This document shows positions 1-8,630 of a stretch of 64,000 nucleotides of DNA, one piece after another. The stretch comes from Legionella waltersii. Lineage in GTDB: Bacteria; Pseudomonadota; Gammaproteobacteria; Legionellales; Legionellaceae. Each line of letters begins with the position of its first letter. Within the stretch, counting starts at the first letter, position 1. Below the pieces are notes generated by a model. The model was not told where the DNA came from and searched no databases. It saw only the letters and a program-made list of their open reading frames with translations. The DNA is taken from NCBI RefSeq assembly GCF_001468085.1, contig NZ_LNZB01000060.1, forward strand, positions 728,417-792,416. Reading direction: 5' to 3'. The translations under genes and the position numbers were made by a program.

Positions 1-405
1 ACAACACTGTGGGAAATTTAGGGTAAAAAGTTTCTCATTCGCATCACGCAAGCTTTGGGGTTTGTTTGCAACCAAAACACCCCTCTTCTCTGCTAACTCT
101 AAGGCATAGGTAGTATAAATGTACTCCATATCAAAAGGGGGGTCTTTTCTCATGAGTATGACATCAAAATCAGTCAGTGGTAGAAGTCCTAATGGGTTAA
201 TTGTTGCCCACTCAAGATGATGCTCATCCTTCACATGAATGTCATTCATATGCGCATAGGATTGACCTTCTTTGCAAAACAAATCATTCTGAGTAAAGTA
301 TACGCAAGACCAACCTAGCTTTTTTGCGCTTTTGATCATCGCAACTGTTGAATCTTTATACGGTTTTATCTTATCCAGAGGATCCATCAGTACCGCGATT
401 TTCAT
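1..405 (-). CDS. gshB: Glutathione synthetase, N-terminal 135 residues (cut by window edge)
   Basis: Glutathione synthetase joins glycine to gamma-glutamylcysteine with ATP in the cytoplasm, the second step of glutathione synthesis. The reading frame is open from the ATG at 405 to base 1, so the C-terminal ATP-grasp part lies outside the window. The start MKIAVLMDPLDKIKPYKDS and the stretch NKPQSLRDANEKLFT with FPQC near the edge are characteristic of proteobacterial GshB. The start codon overlaps the gshA stop by one base (TGATG) and a GGAGGGG ribosome site sits just upstream inside gshA, so the two genes are one translationally coupled operon. Seen: open frame and motifs. Known: family role. 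High confidence. Confidence 0.93.
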   Translation of the reverse strand, partial: MKIAVLMDPLDKIKPYKDSTVAMIKSAKKLGWSCVYFTQNDLFCKEGQSYAHMNDIHVKDEHHLEWATINPLGLLPLTDFDVILMRKDPPFDMEYIYTTYALELAEKRGVLVANKPQSLRDANEKLFTLNFPQCC

Positions 406-1700
406 CATTCCCCTCCGATTGCGGCAATTTCTCTAGCCGCCGCTAAAGCAGCCAATCGGGCTATTACACCATAGGAGTAAAAACGATTTGGACAATCGAC
501 TACTTCTAAGTCATCACATGGCATATTACACGCTTGGGCAAAAGCCAATGGTTCAAAATGCATCCCTGGTGCATTAAGGTTTTCAGCAACACCTCTCTCT
601 TGATGAACCCGATAAAATCCACCAACAACGAATTGACCTATCATATAAACAACCGGTTCAGCCACTGCACCATCAGGCATCGTTTCAAAGGTGTATACAC
701 CTTCCTGGATTATCACACGCTCAACTTTCTGACTCCCTTTACTGGCAGACATTTTTGTTCTTTGCTTTCTGTTTAAATGACGTATATCATCCCCGCTATG
801 GACCATCATCACACTCATTCCATAAGTCCCATTGTCAGCTTTTACCACGACAAATGGCTTATCTTTTATCCCATATTCATTGTATCGCTCTGTGATCAAA
901 TACAATATCTTATCCACTGCTAATGCAAGTTGTTCAATACCTTCTTGAGCCATGAAGTCTAGACCATCAAGAGATGTAAAATAGGGAGTAATTAGCCATG
1001 GATCAATTGCAATTAATTTTGCAAACTCATTGGCAACTTGTTCATAGAATTGGAAATGACTTGATTTTAACCGTGAGGCCCAACCCAGTTTAGCTGTTGG
1101 TCGAATTCTTTGTTGTAAGCCTTGTAAAATCTCTGGGACACCTGAAGATAAATCATTATTCAACAAAATAAAGCATGGGCTAAAATCCGATAAACCTATC
1201 TTATCACCTTGCCTCTGGATCGGCTCTATCATTAAGGTTTCCCCATGATCAAGGTGAACCTCTCTAGGCTCCAAAAGCTCAGGATCTAAACTTCCAATTC
1301 GCACTATAAAACCTGCTTTAGTAAAGATGGTTTTGAGAACCCCTAAACTCTTCATATAAAATTTATTACGGGTATGGCTTTCAGGCAAAATTAATATTTT
1401 AGTGCAGTCACTTTTGTAATCAATTAAAACTGATTGGGCTGCTTGAATGCATAATGATAAAAATTCAGGATTTAAATTATTAAACCCGGCTGGAAATAAG
1501 TTAGTATCAACTGGTGCCAGTTTAAACCCTGCATGACGGAGATCCACTGAGGATGTTATTGGTGCAGGGGTTTCTTTCCACTTTTGACGAAACCAAAATT
1601 CAATTTCAGCCACTTTACTTAATATGATTTTCTCAACATGATGAAGTGGTCCGGAGTGCGCAGTAGTCAAATGCGGTACTGGGATTTCGTGAGCGTTCAT
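405..1700 (-). CDS. gshA: Glutamate-cysteine ligase, proteobacterial ATP-grasp-like type
   Basis: Makes gamma-glutamylcysteine from glutamate and cysteine with ATP, the first and usually limiting step of glutathione synthesis. The 431-residue protein resembles the Thiobacillus/Legionella type of GshA rather than the E. coli type: it has the blocks FPAGFNNLN, LNNDLSSGVP, VVVKADNGTYGMSVM and YMIGQFVVGGFYRVH. Length fits that family. The ATG at 1700 has a GGGAGTAAGG ribosome site. It is followed without a gap by gshB, so the complete pathway is one operon. A 212-bp divergent region separates it from the exporter gene at 1913. Assignment rests on recognised motifs, not on a search. Confidence 0.88.
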   Translation of the reverse strand: MNAHEIPVPHLTTAHSGPLHHVEKIILSKVAEIEFWFRQKWKETPAPITSSVDLRHAGFKLAPVDTNLFPAGFNNLNPEFLSLCIQAAQSVLIDYKSDCTKILILPESHTRNKFYMKSLGVLKTIFTKAGFIVRIGSLDPELLEPREVHLDHGETLMIEPIQRQGDKIGLSDFSPCFILLNNDLSSGVPEILQGLQQRIRPTAKLGWASRLKSSHFQFYEQVANEFAKLIAIDPWLITPYFTSLDGLDFMAQEGIEQLALAVDKILYLITERYNEYGIKDKPFVVVKADNGTYGMSVMMVHSGDDIRHLNRKQRTKMSASKGSQKVERVIIQEGVYTFETMPDGAVAEPVVYMIGQFVVGGFYRVHQERGVAENLNAPGMHFEPLAFAQACNMPCDDLEVVDCPNRFYSYGVIARLAALAAAREIAAIGGE

Positions 1701-1912
1701 CCTTACTCCCTGATTTTTAAATAAATTGATGTTACCTAGGTTGTGTTGAAATTAAAAGAAAAATTTAAAACTTCCCTTTTATATTCGCATGATCAATCAC
1801 TTGTTATGTCCTTGAATACAGAACAAACAATGCGGGCAGATTTCTAAAGTTTTGTAGTTATTAACCCAATATACTGGCATAATAAATAAGCATTCTTAAT
1901 GAATAACTGAAC

Positions 1913-2809
1913 ATGTACCCGTTTAAAACCATTAAAGCAACTCTCATTTTAACTCTATTAGGATTCATTTGGGGTTCTGGTTACACTCTCGCAAAATATG
2001 CGATGACTAATGGAGTTCCACCCCTAGGGTATGCCTTTTGGCAGTCCCTTGGCCCTGCCTTGTTATTAACATTGATTTGCTTGTTTAGAAGTAAAGCGCA
2101 ATTGTTAAAACTCTCCAATTGGCCTTATTTCTTTATTTGTGGTCTGGTTGGAATCGCAATCCCAAACACAAACATGTATTTTATCGCAAGCCATATTCCA
2201 GCGGGACTATTGGCTGTTTTGGTCAATACTGTACCGCTCTTAGTGTATCCTTTAGCACGATTAACTGGCCAAGAAAAAACAGACGTCTGGCGTTTTATTT
2301 CCATACTCCTAGGGGTACTTGGAATCTTCATGATTGTTGGCCTGAATACAATGGGATTCTATTCCATTTGGTCTTTGCTAGCATTGATTAGTCCGTTAGG
2401 GTTTGCGTTGTGCTCAATATTTATCAGTGCGAAGCAACCCAAAGAAATGGACGCCTTATGCGCCGCCTCAGGTATGTTATTAACAGCATCCTTTGTTTTG
2501 ATACCTCTGGTGATTCAACAAGATGCTTTTTACCCACTTACTGGCCCATTCACAATGGTTAAACAAGTGATTGTATTAGAAATTACCCTATCAACCATCG
2601 GATATTTGTTATTTTTTGTACTGATTCGAATAGCTGGTCCAGTATTTTATAGCCTCACAGGTGGTATTGTAGCGTTAACCGGTTTACTCTGGGGATATCT
2701 CATTTTTAATGAAGTTCCATCCAGTATACAAAGTGTCGCCATTGCTTTTGTTGTATCAGCTATTTTCCTGCTATCTTGGAGACAAACAAAACAAATTCAA
2801 GGAGTTTGA
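1913..2809 (+). CDS. DMT-superfamily transporter with two EamA domains
   Basis: A 298-residue inner-membrane protein with about ten hydrophobic segments, arranged as two repeated EamA halves (roughly residues 10-140 and 150-290). The first half opens with LGFIWGSGYTLAKYAM and the second ends with GLLWGYLIFNEVP, both typical of drug/metabolite exporters. Substrate cannot be told from sequence; members export amino acids, nucleosides and other metabolites. It is followed 3 bp later by a small membrane-protein gene on the same strand, suggesting cotranscription, and is divergent from gshA. Confidence 0.85.
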   Translation: MYPFKTIKATLILTLLGFIWGSGYTLAKYAMTNGVPPLGYAFWQSLGPALLLTLICLFRSKAQLLKLSNWPYFFICGLVGIAIPNTNMYFIASHIPAGLLAVLVNTVPLLVYPLARLTGQEKTDVWRFISILLGVLGIFMIVGLNTMGFYSIWSLLALISPLGFALCSIFISAKQPKEMDALCAASGMLLTASFVLIPLVIQQDAFYPLTGPFTMVKQVIVLEITLSTIGYLLFFVLIRIAGPVFYSLTGGIVALTGLLWGYLIFNEVPSSIQSVAIAFVVSAIFLLSWRQTKQIQGV

Positions 2810-2812
2810 ACG

Positions 2813-3097
2813 ATGCTTAATGACCTAATCTCACAATTTAATGCTCAAATACAAACCTTTTTTTACTTGATTATGATCATCAATGGAATTCTACACGTTA
2901 TATTTGCCGGTGCTGTAGCGAGGGATGCAGGAAATTTACAGCGTCTAGGACAAAGACCAGCATTGGTATCGGCTCCTACATGGGCATTTGCAACTTTAAT
3001 TGGAGGGGTATTTACTGCGACCATTTATTGGCTCTTACATCACTCCAGCTTAACTCGGACATCTATGAGAGAAGTGAGATACGATAAACCGATGTAG
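2813..3097 (+). CDS. Small two-TM membrane protein of unknown function
   Basis: A 94-residue protein with two likely transmembrane helices (about residues 15-37 and 57-76) separated by a basic loop, ending in a charged tail. The ATG lies 3 bp after the EamA transporter stop and is preceded by AAGGAG located inside that gene's end, so it is probably translated with it. I do not recognise the family. The tight coupling suggests a role tied to the transporter or simple operon membership. No catalytic motif is visible. Confidence 0.7.
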   Translation: MLNDLISQFNAQIQTFFYLIMIINGILHVIFAGAVARDAGNLQRLGQRPALVSAPTWAFATLIGGVFTATIYWLLHHSSLTRTSMREVRYDKPM

Positions 3098-3163
3098 CGA
3101 ATCACTAAATTGTCTGTTGAATCAAAATGCGCCCTCAAATTTGCATAAAGGCGCATCATAATA

Positions 3164-3922
3164 CTACATGGCGTGGGATTTTACTTCATCCCTATTAGGC
3201 GTGTCGTTTGACTGTGGCTCTTCAGAAACAGTCTCAACTTGCTTTTTAGAGACTTTCTTATGGGATGCTTTCGGTTTTTCAGTCTTTGTAACTGTTGTTG
3301 TACCAAATAAACTACCAAAATAGCCAGACTCACTTGCTTTTGGCTTCTGTAGCTTTAAATACGTTTTATAAGCATCATCTATATTGATAATTCTTAGCTC
3401 ATGCATTTTGTTCTCAATAGCCTTTAAATCAGTTTCAATTTCATAATCAGGTATATCAAGCACTTGTTCGTTCAAATACCCATTTCGAGGATCCCCTAGT
3501 TTATAAATCCTAGTGCGTAAAAACTCACTCAATGCACTATACATATCTGGTAAATCTAGCTTGTCAGGAGTATTCTCTTTACTCAAACCAAGAGCCGTTG
3601 TTAATGCGTTATATAGATTACTGTTGGTTGGTGATAAATGTGTGTAACTTGCTTCTATTTTTTGATGAAGATAAAATGCTAACGAATTAAGTACTCGGGC
3701 TTTTGAATCTGTTGATTCACTTGATTTATCCAGTAAGCCAATGACTTTGAGCAGAAAGAAACACTGTGGTCTTCTATCAGCAGTAACTCCATTAAGCAAA
3801 TTTTCCAGTTTGGAGGGGTCAACATCAGTGTCAGCTTTTGGTGTATAATGTTTGATTAACGTTTTAACGCTTTCTATCAGATTTCCTTTGAGCTTTTCAT
3901 AAGCCACTAATTGAAATGTCAT
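3164..3922 (-). CDS. Hypothetical soluble protein, Legionella-type, possible effector
   Basis: A 252-residue protein with no recognised domain. Residues 1-185 look helical, without signal peptide or membrane segments. The C-terminal 60 residues are low-complexity, lysine-rich and then glutamate/serine-rich (TEKPKASHKKVSKKQ, SEEPQSNDTP), the sort of flexible tail seen in many Dot/Icm substrates. A strong AAGGAGAAAACAAG ribosome site supports the ATG at 3922. It stands alone between the exporter unit (convergent) and the phosphatase gene (divergent). Effector status is an inference from composition only. Confidence 0.7.
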   Translation of the reverse strand: MTFQLVAYEKLKGNLIESVKTLIKHYTPKADTDVDPSKLENLLNGVTADRRPQCFFLLKVIGLLDKSSESTDSKARVLNSLAFYLHQKIEASYTHLSPTNSNLYNALTTALGLSKENTPDKLDLPDMYSALSEFLRTRIYKLGDPRNGYLNEQVLDIPDYEIETDLKAIENKMHELRIINIDDAYKTYLKLQKPKASESGYFGSLFGTTTVTKTEKPKASHKKVSKKQVETVSEEPQSNDTPNRDEVKSHAM

Positions 3923-4107
3923 CTTGTTTTCTCCTTAAACTCCATGATGATATTTAGTGAAACAACTTCACTGAAACCCAGTTTAAACTAATTATTTCTT
4001 TTCGTCATGCTTTTTCTTTTTACTAACTAATTAAATTTCAATCTATTGATTTTTATTTAAATTTTGATTAATTTTAGCCGCAGAATTGACGTCTATTAAG
4101 TGATGGT

Positions 4108-5733
4108 ATGAAAAAAGCAATTAGCATTGTATTAGTCTCTTTTTTAAGTTCCCTTGGATTTGCCAACCAGCAACCCAAGTTGGTATTACAAATTGTTGTT
4201 GATCAACTTAGAGGCGATCTGATATACAAGCATCAACATCAATTTACTCATGATGGTTTTAATTATTTAATTTCTCACAGCCTGGATTATCATAATGCAC
4301 ATCATGCTCATGCAAATACAACTACTTGCGCAGGACATACAAGCATAGCTACAGGAAGCATCCCATCACTTCATGGAATTGTGGATAATGAGTGGTTTGA
4401 TAGAAAATCAAGACAAATGACATACTGTGTAGCAGACAAAGATGCAACAATATTGCCAACACAGCACACACGCACTCAAATCGATGGGCGCTCTCCAAAA
4501 CTTATTAAAGCATCTACGTTAAGTGATGAAATAGTCCTTGCACAAAAGGGTAAAGCCTTTGCTGTATCACTAAAGGATAGAGCAGCTATATCCTTAGCTG
4601 GACATGCGGGTATGGCCTATTGGTTTGATAAAACGAATGGTGGCTTTGTTACTAGTCGCTATTACCTTGATAAATACCCTGAATGGGTTGAAAATTGGAA
4701 TAAAAGATACATCCCTCAAAACTATGATTGGACATTATCCAAACCCAAATCAAGCTACATCAATGAGGACGTCAAACCATTTCGCCATAATTATGGAGAC
4801 TTTGGGCAAACATTTCCCCACCATATCGTTAACTCACCTTCCGAAGCCTATTTCAAATCACTTTCTCGCTCTCCCAAGGCAGATCAATTAACAGAGGATT
4901 TTGCAGAACTGTTATTGAAGGAAGAAAAGCTTGGCCTATCTGACAATAAAACAGACTACTTGGCCATTAGTTTTTCTGCAGTGGACGCAATAGGCCATCA
5001 ATTTGGTCCTAATAGCCTTGAAGCAGAAGATAATTTACTGTCTTTAGACAGTACCATTGGAAAGCTATTAAAGGCAGTGGATCAACAAGTTGGTTTGGAC
5101 AATACAATCATTGTTCTCAGCGCTGATCATGGAGTCAGCGATGGGCCAGCCTACTTAAAAGCTCATCGAATACCTGAGATAAAACCCATTAATACTGATC
5201 TGATAGAGCAACGCATTAAATCCCTTCTTCTGCAACAATACAATTTGCCGTCGCAAACAGTAATGTCTGTTACTCCACCTTTTGTCTATCTTGACCATCA
5301 ACTGATTCTCGAAAAAAAATTGGATATAAGTAAAGTGAGCTTGTTTATTGCGGAAAATTTAAGCAATCAACCTGGAATATATAGAGCATTTCCCCTACCA
5401 ATGACTCATATAGATAAGGATTGGCTAAGTAACAAAGTCGCTCGAATGGCCTATACCTATCGAGCAGGTGATGTCTATCTTGTACAACCACCTTACCAAA
5501 GTTATGGCGCCAAAAACGAGGACCGCGTGTCACATGGAAGCCCATGGCAATACGATAGTTACGTGCCATTATTATTTGTTAACCCTAAATTTCAACATAA
5601 GATGTATACGCAACAGGTATTTACTACTGATATAGCCCCTACCCTTGCTATGTTGTTACAGATAAAACCACCCTCTGCAAGTGTAGGGAGTCCATTAACC
5701 GAGGTAATCGATCAGTTTTACGACAAAAGTTAG
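4108..5733 (+). CDS. PafA-type alkaline phosphatase (periplasmic phosphomonoesterase)
   Basis: A 541-residue exported phosphatase of the alkaline phosphatase superfamily. Residues 1-19 form a Sec signal peptide. The first metal-site aspartate is in VVDQLRGD (D32). The likely nucleophile is T73 in TTTCAGHTSIATG, and K156/R158 in SLKDRAAI match the Lys and Arg that give PafA enzymes their phosphomonoesterase preference. The second metal cluster is visible as SAVDAIGHQFGP and LSADHGVSDGP. It should release phosphate from organic monoesters in the periplasm or outside the cell. The gene is monocistronic: 70 bp and a change of function separate it from udk. The E. coli PhoA serine motif is absent, so this is not PhoA. 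Confidence 0.88.
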   Translation: MKKAISIVLVSFLSSLGFANQQPKLVLQIVVDQLRGDLIYKHQHQFTHDGFNYLISHSLDYHNAHHAHANTTTCAGHTSIATGSIPSLHGIVDNEWFDRKSRQMTYCVADKDATILPTQHTRTQIDGRSPKLIKASTLSDEIVLAQKGKAFAVSLKDRAAISLAGHAGMAYWFDKTNGGFVTSRYYLDKYPEWVENWNKRYIPQNYDWTLSKPKSSYINEDVKPFRHNYGDFGQTFPHHIVNSPSEAYFKSLSRSPKADQLTEDFAELLLKEEKLGLSDNKTDYLAISFSAVDAIGHQFGPNSLEAEDNLLSLDSTIGKLLKAVDQQVGLDNTIIVLSADHGVSDGPAYLKAHRIPEIKPINTDLIEQRIKSLLLQQYNLPSQTVMSVTPPFVYLDHQLILEKKLDISKVSLFIAENLSNQPGIYRAFPLPMTHIDKDWLSNKVARMAYTYRAGDVYLVQPPYQSYGAKNEDRVSHGSPWQYDSYVPLLFVNPKFQHKMYTQQVFTTDIAPTLAMLLQIKPPSASVGSPLTEVIDQFYDKS

Positions 5734-5803
5734 AGCTCTTATGAGAATTGAATTCTAAGCCAAAAAGCCTTACCATTCGAACAAAATAGAATATGGTGCG
5801 AAT

Positions 5804-6436
5804 ATGACAAAACACGCTATCATTATTGGAATTTCTGGACCTTCCGCTTCTGGTAAGAGCTTACTTGCGAATACAATTGTACGCGAGCTTGGCTCTGATC
5901 AAGTAGTCGTTATCTCAGAAGATGCGTATTATAAAGATAATGCTCATCTACCATTTCCTGAGCGAGAGAAAATTAATTATGATCATCCTGACTCCTTTGA
6001 TCATGAACTATTATACGACCATTTGAGTCAACTTAGAGATGGAAAATCGGTAGAAATACCCATTTATTCACATTCTAAACATTTACGATTGCCTGAAACC
6101 AAAACAATAGGTCAACATGCAATTATTGTCCTAGAAGGTATCTTGCTTTTCACTGACAAAGCATTGCGTGAGATAATGGACATTCGAATTTTTATGTCAG
6201 CACCACTCGATGTTTGTTTAACCAGACGTTTAAAAAGAGATGTGGTAGAGCGACATCGCTCATTTGAATCGGTTATTCATCAATACGAAACCACCGTTCG
6301 ACCAATGTATCTTCAATTTATTGAACCATCTAGCCGTTATGCCGACATTATTGTTCCAAGAGGTGGTGAAAATCGTATAGCTATAGAAATGATTCAAGCA
6401 AAAATGCGTGAGTTATTGGCTACACACTCAAATTAA
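5804..6436 (+). CDS. udk: Uridine kinase
   Basis: Phosphorylates uridine and cytidine to UMP and CMP with ATP or GTP in pyrimidine salvage. The 210-residue length is standard. The Walker A loop [11 protein letters not shown] lies at residues 8-18, the nucleoside-binding stretch [13 protein letters not shown] and NYDHPDSFD follows, and the lid region contains [14 protein letters not shown]. The gene lies 25 bp upstream of fabI on the same strand and probably shares its transcript. Strong family match. Confidence 0.95.
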   Translation: MTKHAIIIGISGPSASGKSLLANTIVRELGSDQVVVISEDAYYKDNAHLPFPEREKINYDHPDSFDHELLYDHLSQLRDGKSVEIPIYSHSKHLRLPETKTIGQHAIIVLEGILLFTDKALREIMDIRIFMSAPLDVCLTRRLKRDVVERHRSFESVIHQYETTVRPMYLQFIEPSSRYADIIVPRGGENRIAIEMIQAKMRELLATHSN

Positions 6437-6461
6437 CCATATTATTCTAGAGGAGATGAAT

Positions 6462-7250
6462 ATGGGTTTTTTAGCAGGAAAAAAAGCACTAATAGTAGGT
6501 TTAGCAAGCAATCGCTCGATAGCTTATGGAATTGCAAAAGCTTTTCATGAGCAAGGAGCAGAATTAGCTTTTACTTATCAGAATGAAAAACTGCAATCGC
6601 GTGTTGAATCTATGGCTGAAGAATTCAACTCGAGTCTTACATTTCCTTGCGATGTTGCTAGTGATAATGAAATCAAATTAGTATTTGATAATTTATCCAA
6701 GCATTGGAAACATCTTGATATTCTGATTCACTCCGTAGCTTATGCACCGGCTGATCAAATCAGTGGTGATTACATCGAGTGTGCAAATCGAGAAGGGTTT
6801 CGTATTGCCCATGATATCAGTGCATACAGCTTAGTTGCCTTAGCACAAGCAGCATTACCTATGATGCTTGATACAAATGGCTCAATTCTCACATTAAGTT
6901 ATTATGGTGCCGAAAAAGCAGTACCCAATTACAACGTCATGGGTATTGCCAAAGCTAGTTTAGAGGCTTCTGTACGGTATCTTGCTGCTAGCATTGGGCC
7001 AAAAGGGCTACGTATTAATGCAATTTCTGCAGGGCCTATCAAAACTCTAGCTGCGGCCGGAATTAAAGATTTCCGTAAAATTCATTCGGCTTATGCCAAC
7101 ATGACTCCACTAAAAAGAAACGTTACCGCTGATGAGGTTGGAAATACAGCAGCATTCTTATGCTCTGATTTAGCCTCTGGGATTACAGGCGAAGTTCTGC
7201 ATGTTGACGCCGGTTACCATGCAGTTTCTGCCATGGGCGATATGGAGTAA
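6462..7250 (+). CDS. fabI: Enoyl-[acyl-carrier-protein] reductase (NADH), FabI
   Basis: Catalyses the last reduction of each fatty-acid elongation cycle and is the target of triclosan-type inhibitors. It is a short-chain dehydrogenase with the N-terminal cofactor motif [17 protein letters not shown] and the catalytic Tyr-x6-Lys in [11 protein letters not shown], plus the upstream SYYGAEK. Longer in-frame starts exist at 6408 and 6456, but the AGAGGAG ribosome site at 6449-6455 is one base from 6456 and six from 6462, so MGFLAGKK at 6462 is chosen, giving the usual 262 residues. A perfect 11-bp inverted repeat follows the stop. Confidence 0.95.
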   Translation: MGFLAGKKALIVGLASNRSIAYGIAKAFHEQGAELAFTYQNEKLQSRVESMAEEFNSSLTFPCDVASDNEIKLVFDNLSKHWKHLDILIHSVAYAPADQISGDYIECANREGFRIAHDISAYSLVALAQAALPMMLDTNGSILTLSYYGAEKAVPNYNVMGIAKASLEASVRYLAASIGPKGLRINAISAGPIKTLAAAGIKDFRKIHSAYANMTPLKRNVTADEVGNTAAFLCSDLASGITGEVLHVDAGYHAVSAMGDME

Positions 7251-7260
7251 GCATTGAATT

Positions 7261-7291
7261 CTGTACAAGTTACTAACATCAACTTGTACAG
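7261..7291 (+). terminator. Perfect stem-loop after fabI
   Basis: CTGTACAAGTT and its exact complement AACTTGTACAG flank a 9-base loop, 10 bp after the fabI stop. No T-run follows, so it is at best a weak or Rho-assisted terminator or an mRNA 3' stabiliser. Confidence 0.5.
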
Positions 7292-7347
7292 AGGATCTTA
7301 TCGAGTATTCTAAGCAAGAATTAGATTATTCAGTCATTAGCCACCTA

Positions 7348-7375
7348 CTGTAAATCATTGTAAAATGATTTACAG
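7348..7375. terminator. Perfect 12-bp stem with 4-base loop between convergent genes
   Basis: CTGTAAATCATT and AATGATTTACAG flank GTAA. The right arm includes the stop codon (7370-7372) of the minus-strand gene. It sits between the convergent fabI and 7370-8614 genes, where a bidirectional terminator is expected, but neither side has a T-run. Confidence 0.5.
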
Positions 7376-8614
7376 GCTTGATGTTAAAGACTCTTGTTGT
7401 TCAACCACTACATTCTGGCTGGTGGAATAGGAGTACGGCAGTGGCCTATACACTTGCAGTAGACTATTAAACTCAGTGACCACTGGAATTCGACAATCAA
7501 AAGACAAATCGCCTACATGAATCACGGTCGCATTACCAGAACGTAATTCGCGAACCTGATTTAATATCCCTTGAATCTTTCTACCCTCGCCTAAATGTCG
7601 ACTTAAAAATGAAGGCATCTCTTCATCAGATCCTAATTGCTTTGCTATCTCGGATCGTAAAGCTATCATCGCACATTTCACTTTAATTGGATCTATATGT
7701 TTTTCTAAAAGTCGCTTCTCATCCTCTTCAGTCAGCCTAAAGCGATAAGGATCACAAGGGTCCATCGATGAAGAATGAATTCGTTTATCAATAAGATCGT
7801 AGAGAACACTTAAACCCAGACTCGCTATACCTGCTCCGATAATTGAAACGCAAGTCGTCACAACAATAATAGCAATCAAAGGATTTAACCCTGCACTAAT
7901 TGCTAAAGTCGTCAGTATAGGTGTAGCAAATCCTATCATTAATCCGGCTGAAGCCCCACCAAAACCTAATGTACTAGCCATCATTAATGCAGCTTTTACC
8001 CACCCTTCTCCATACCACATTCTTTCTGTTCCTTCTAAAAAGTGATGGAACATATAGTATAGAGAAGCTATTGTTAAAACAGCACCAAAAGCCGCTATGC
8101 CTATAATGACCAATATTATCATCCACGCTGAACCATTTTCATCTGATTCCTCTTGATCATTTTTTGCAGACGGTTGTTTATTTCTTACATAAAGATCCAT
8201 TTTATGGCAGTGATAGGCTATGGCATTCACAATACTCCAAGACATAGACGTTGTTTCATCACAAAAATAATTATTGTATTCATTAAGAGTGAAAGGAGAA
8301 CTTGCATTGAAACTAATTCTGTTGGGTTTAAAAGAATATTGTTTTTGTACGGGTAAACTGGTGAATAAAGGCGTTGATCGAAATATTGCTTCGAAATAAG
8401 CGTATACTTTTTCTTTCTCTTGCTTATCTAGATGATAGAAGTATCCATTAGGTGATTCTAACGCATACTGCGTTGCTTTAAAGAGCTCGTCATAAACTTC
8501 ATGTATTGTAAGAGATCCGCCTTCCTTCTTAATGCAGTATTGATAATGCTTTAATAGCTGACCCAAAAAAAGTTTTAATTGATTATCCGTAAATTTCCCT
8601 TTAGCTCCGGCCAT
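7370..8614 (-). CDS. Legionella-type membrane protein of unknown function
   Basis: A 414-residue protein with a soluble N-terminal region of about 160 residues (KLFLGQLLKHYQYCIKKEGG at the start), then three or four hydrophobic segments between roughly 165 and 270 rich in glycine and alanine, and a soluble C-terminal region. The start at 8614 has AGGAG eight bases upstream. The plan (helical cytosolic N-terminus, hydrophobic centre, polar C-terminus) recurs in Legionella lineage-specific proteins, some of them effectors; compare the protein at 25187-26542. I do not recognise a defined family or catalytic motif. Confidence 0.75.
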   Translation of the reverse strand: MAGAKGKFTDNQLKLFLGQLLKHYQYCIKKEGGSLTIHEVYDELFKATQYALESPNGYFYHLDKQEKEKVYAYFEAIFRSTPLFTSLPVQKQYSFKPNRISFNASSPFTLNEYNNYFCDETTSMSWSIVNAIAYHCHKMDLYVRNKQPSAKNDQEESDENGSAWMIILVIIGIAAFGAVLTIASLYYMFHHFLEGTERMWYGEGWVKAALMMASTLGFGGASAGLMIGFATPILTTLAISAGLNPLIAIIVVTTCVSIIGAGIASLGLSVLYDLIDKRIHSSSMDPCDPYRFRLTEEDEKRLLEKHIDPIKVKCAMIALRSEIAKQLGSDEEMPSFLSRHLGEGRKIQGILNQVRELRSGNATVIHVGDLSFDCRIPVVTEFNSLLQVYRPLPYSYSTSQNVVVEQQESLTSSL

Positions 8615-8630
8615 GGTACAACTCCTAATA

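Noticed and set aside
6408..6461. Longer fabI start overlapping udk
   Set aside because: The ribosome site AGAGGAG lies at 6449-6455 and the FabI N-terminus is MGFLAGKK.
7348..7375. Classic Rho-independent terminator between fabI and the next gene
   Set aside because: The stem is perfect but no T-run follows on either strand, so it is kept only as a possible terminator-like stem.
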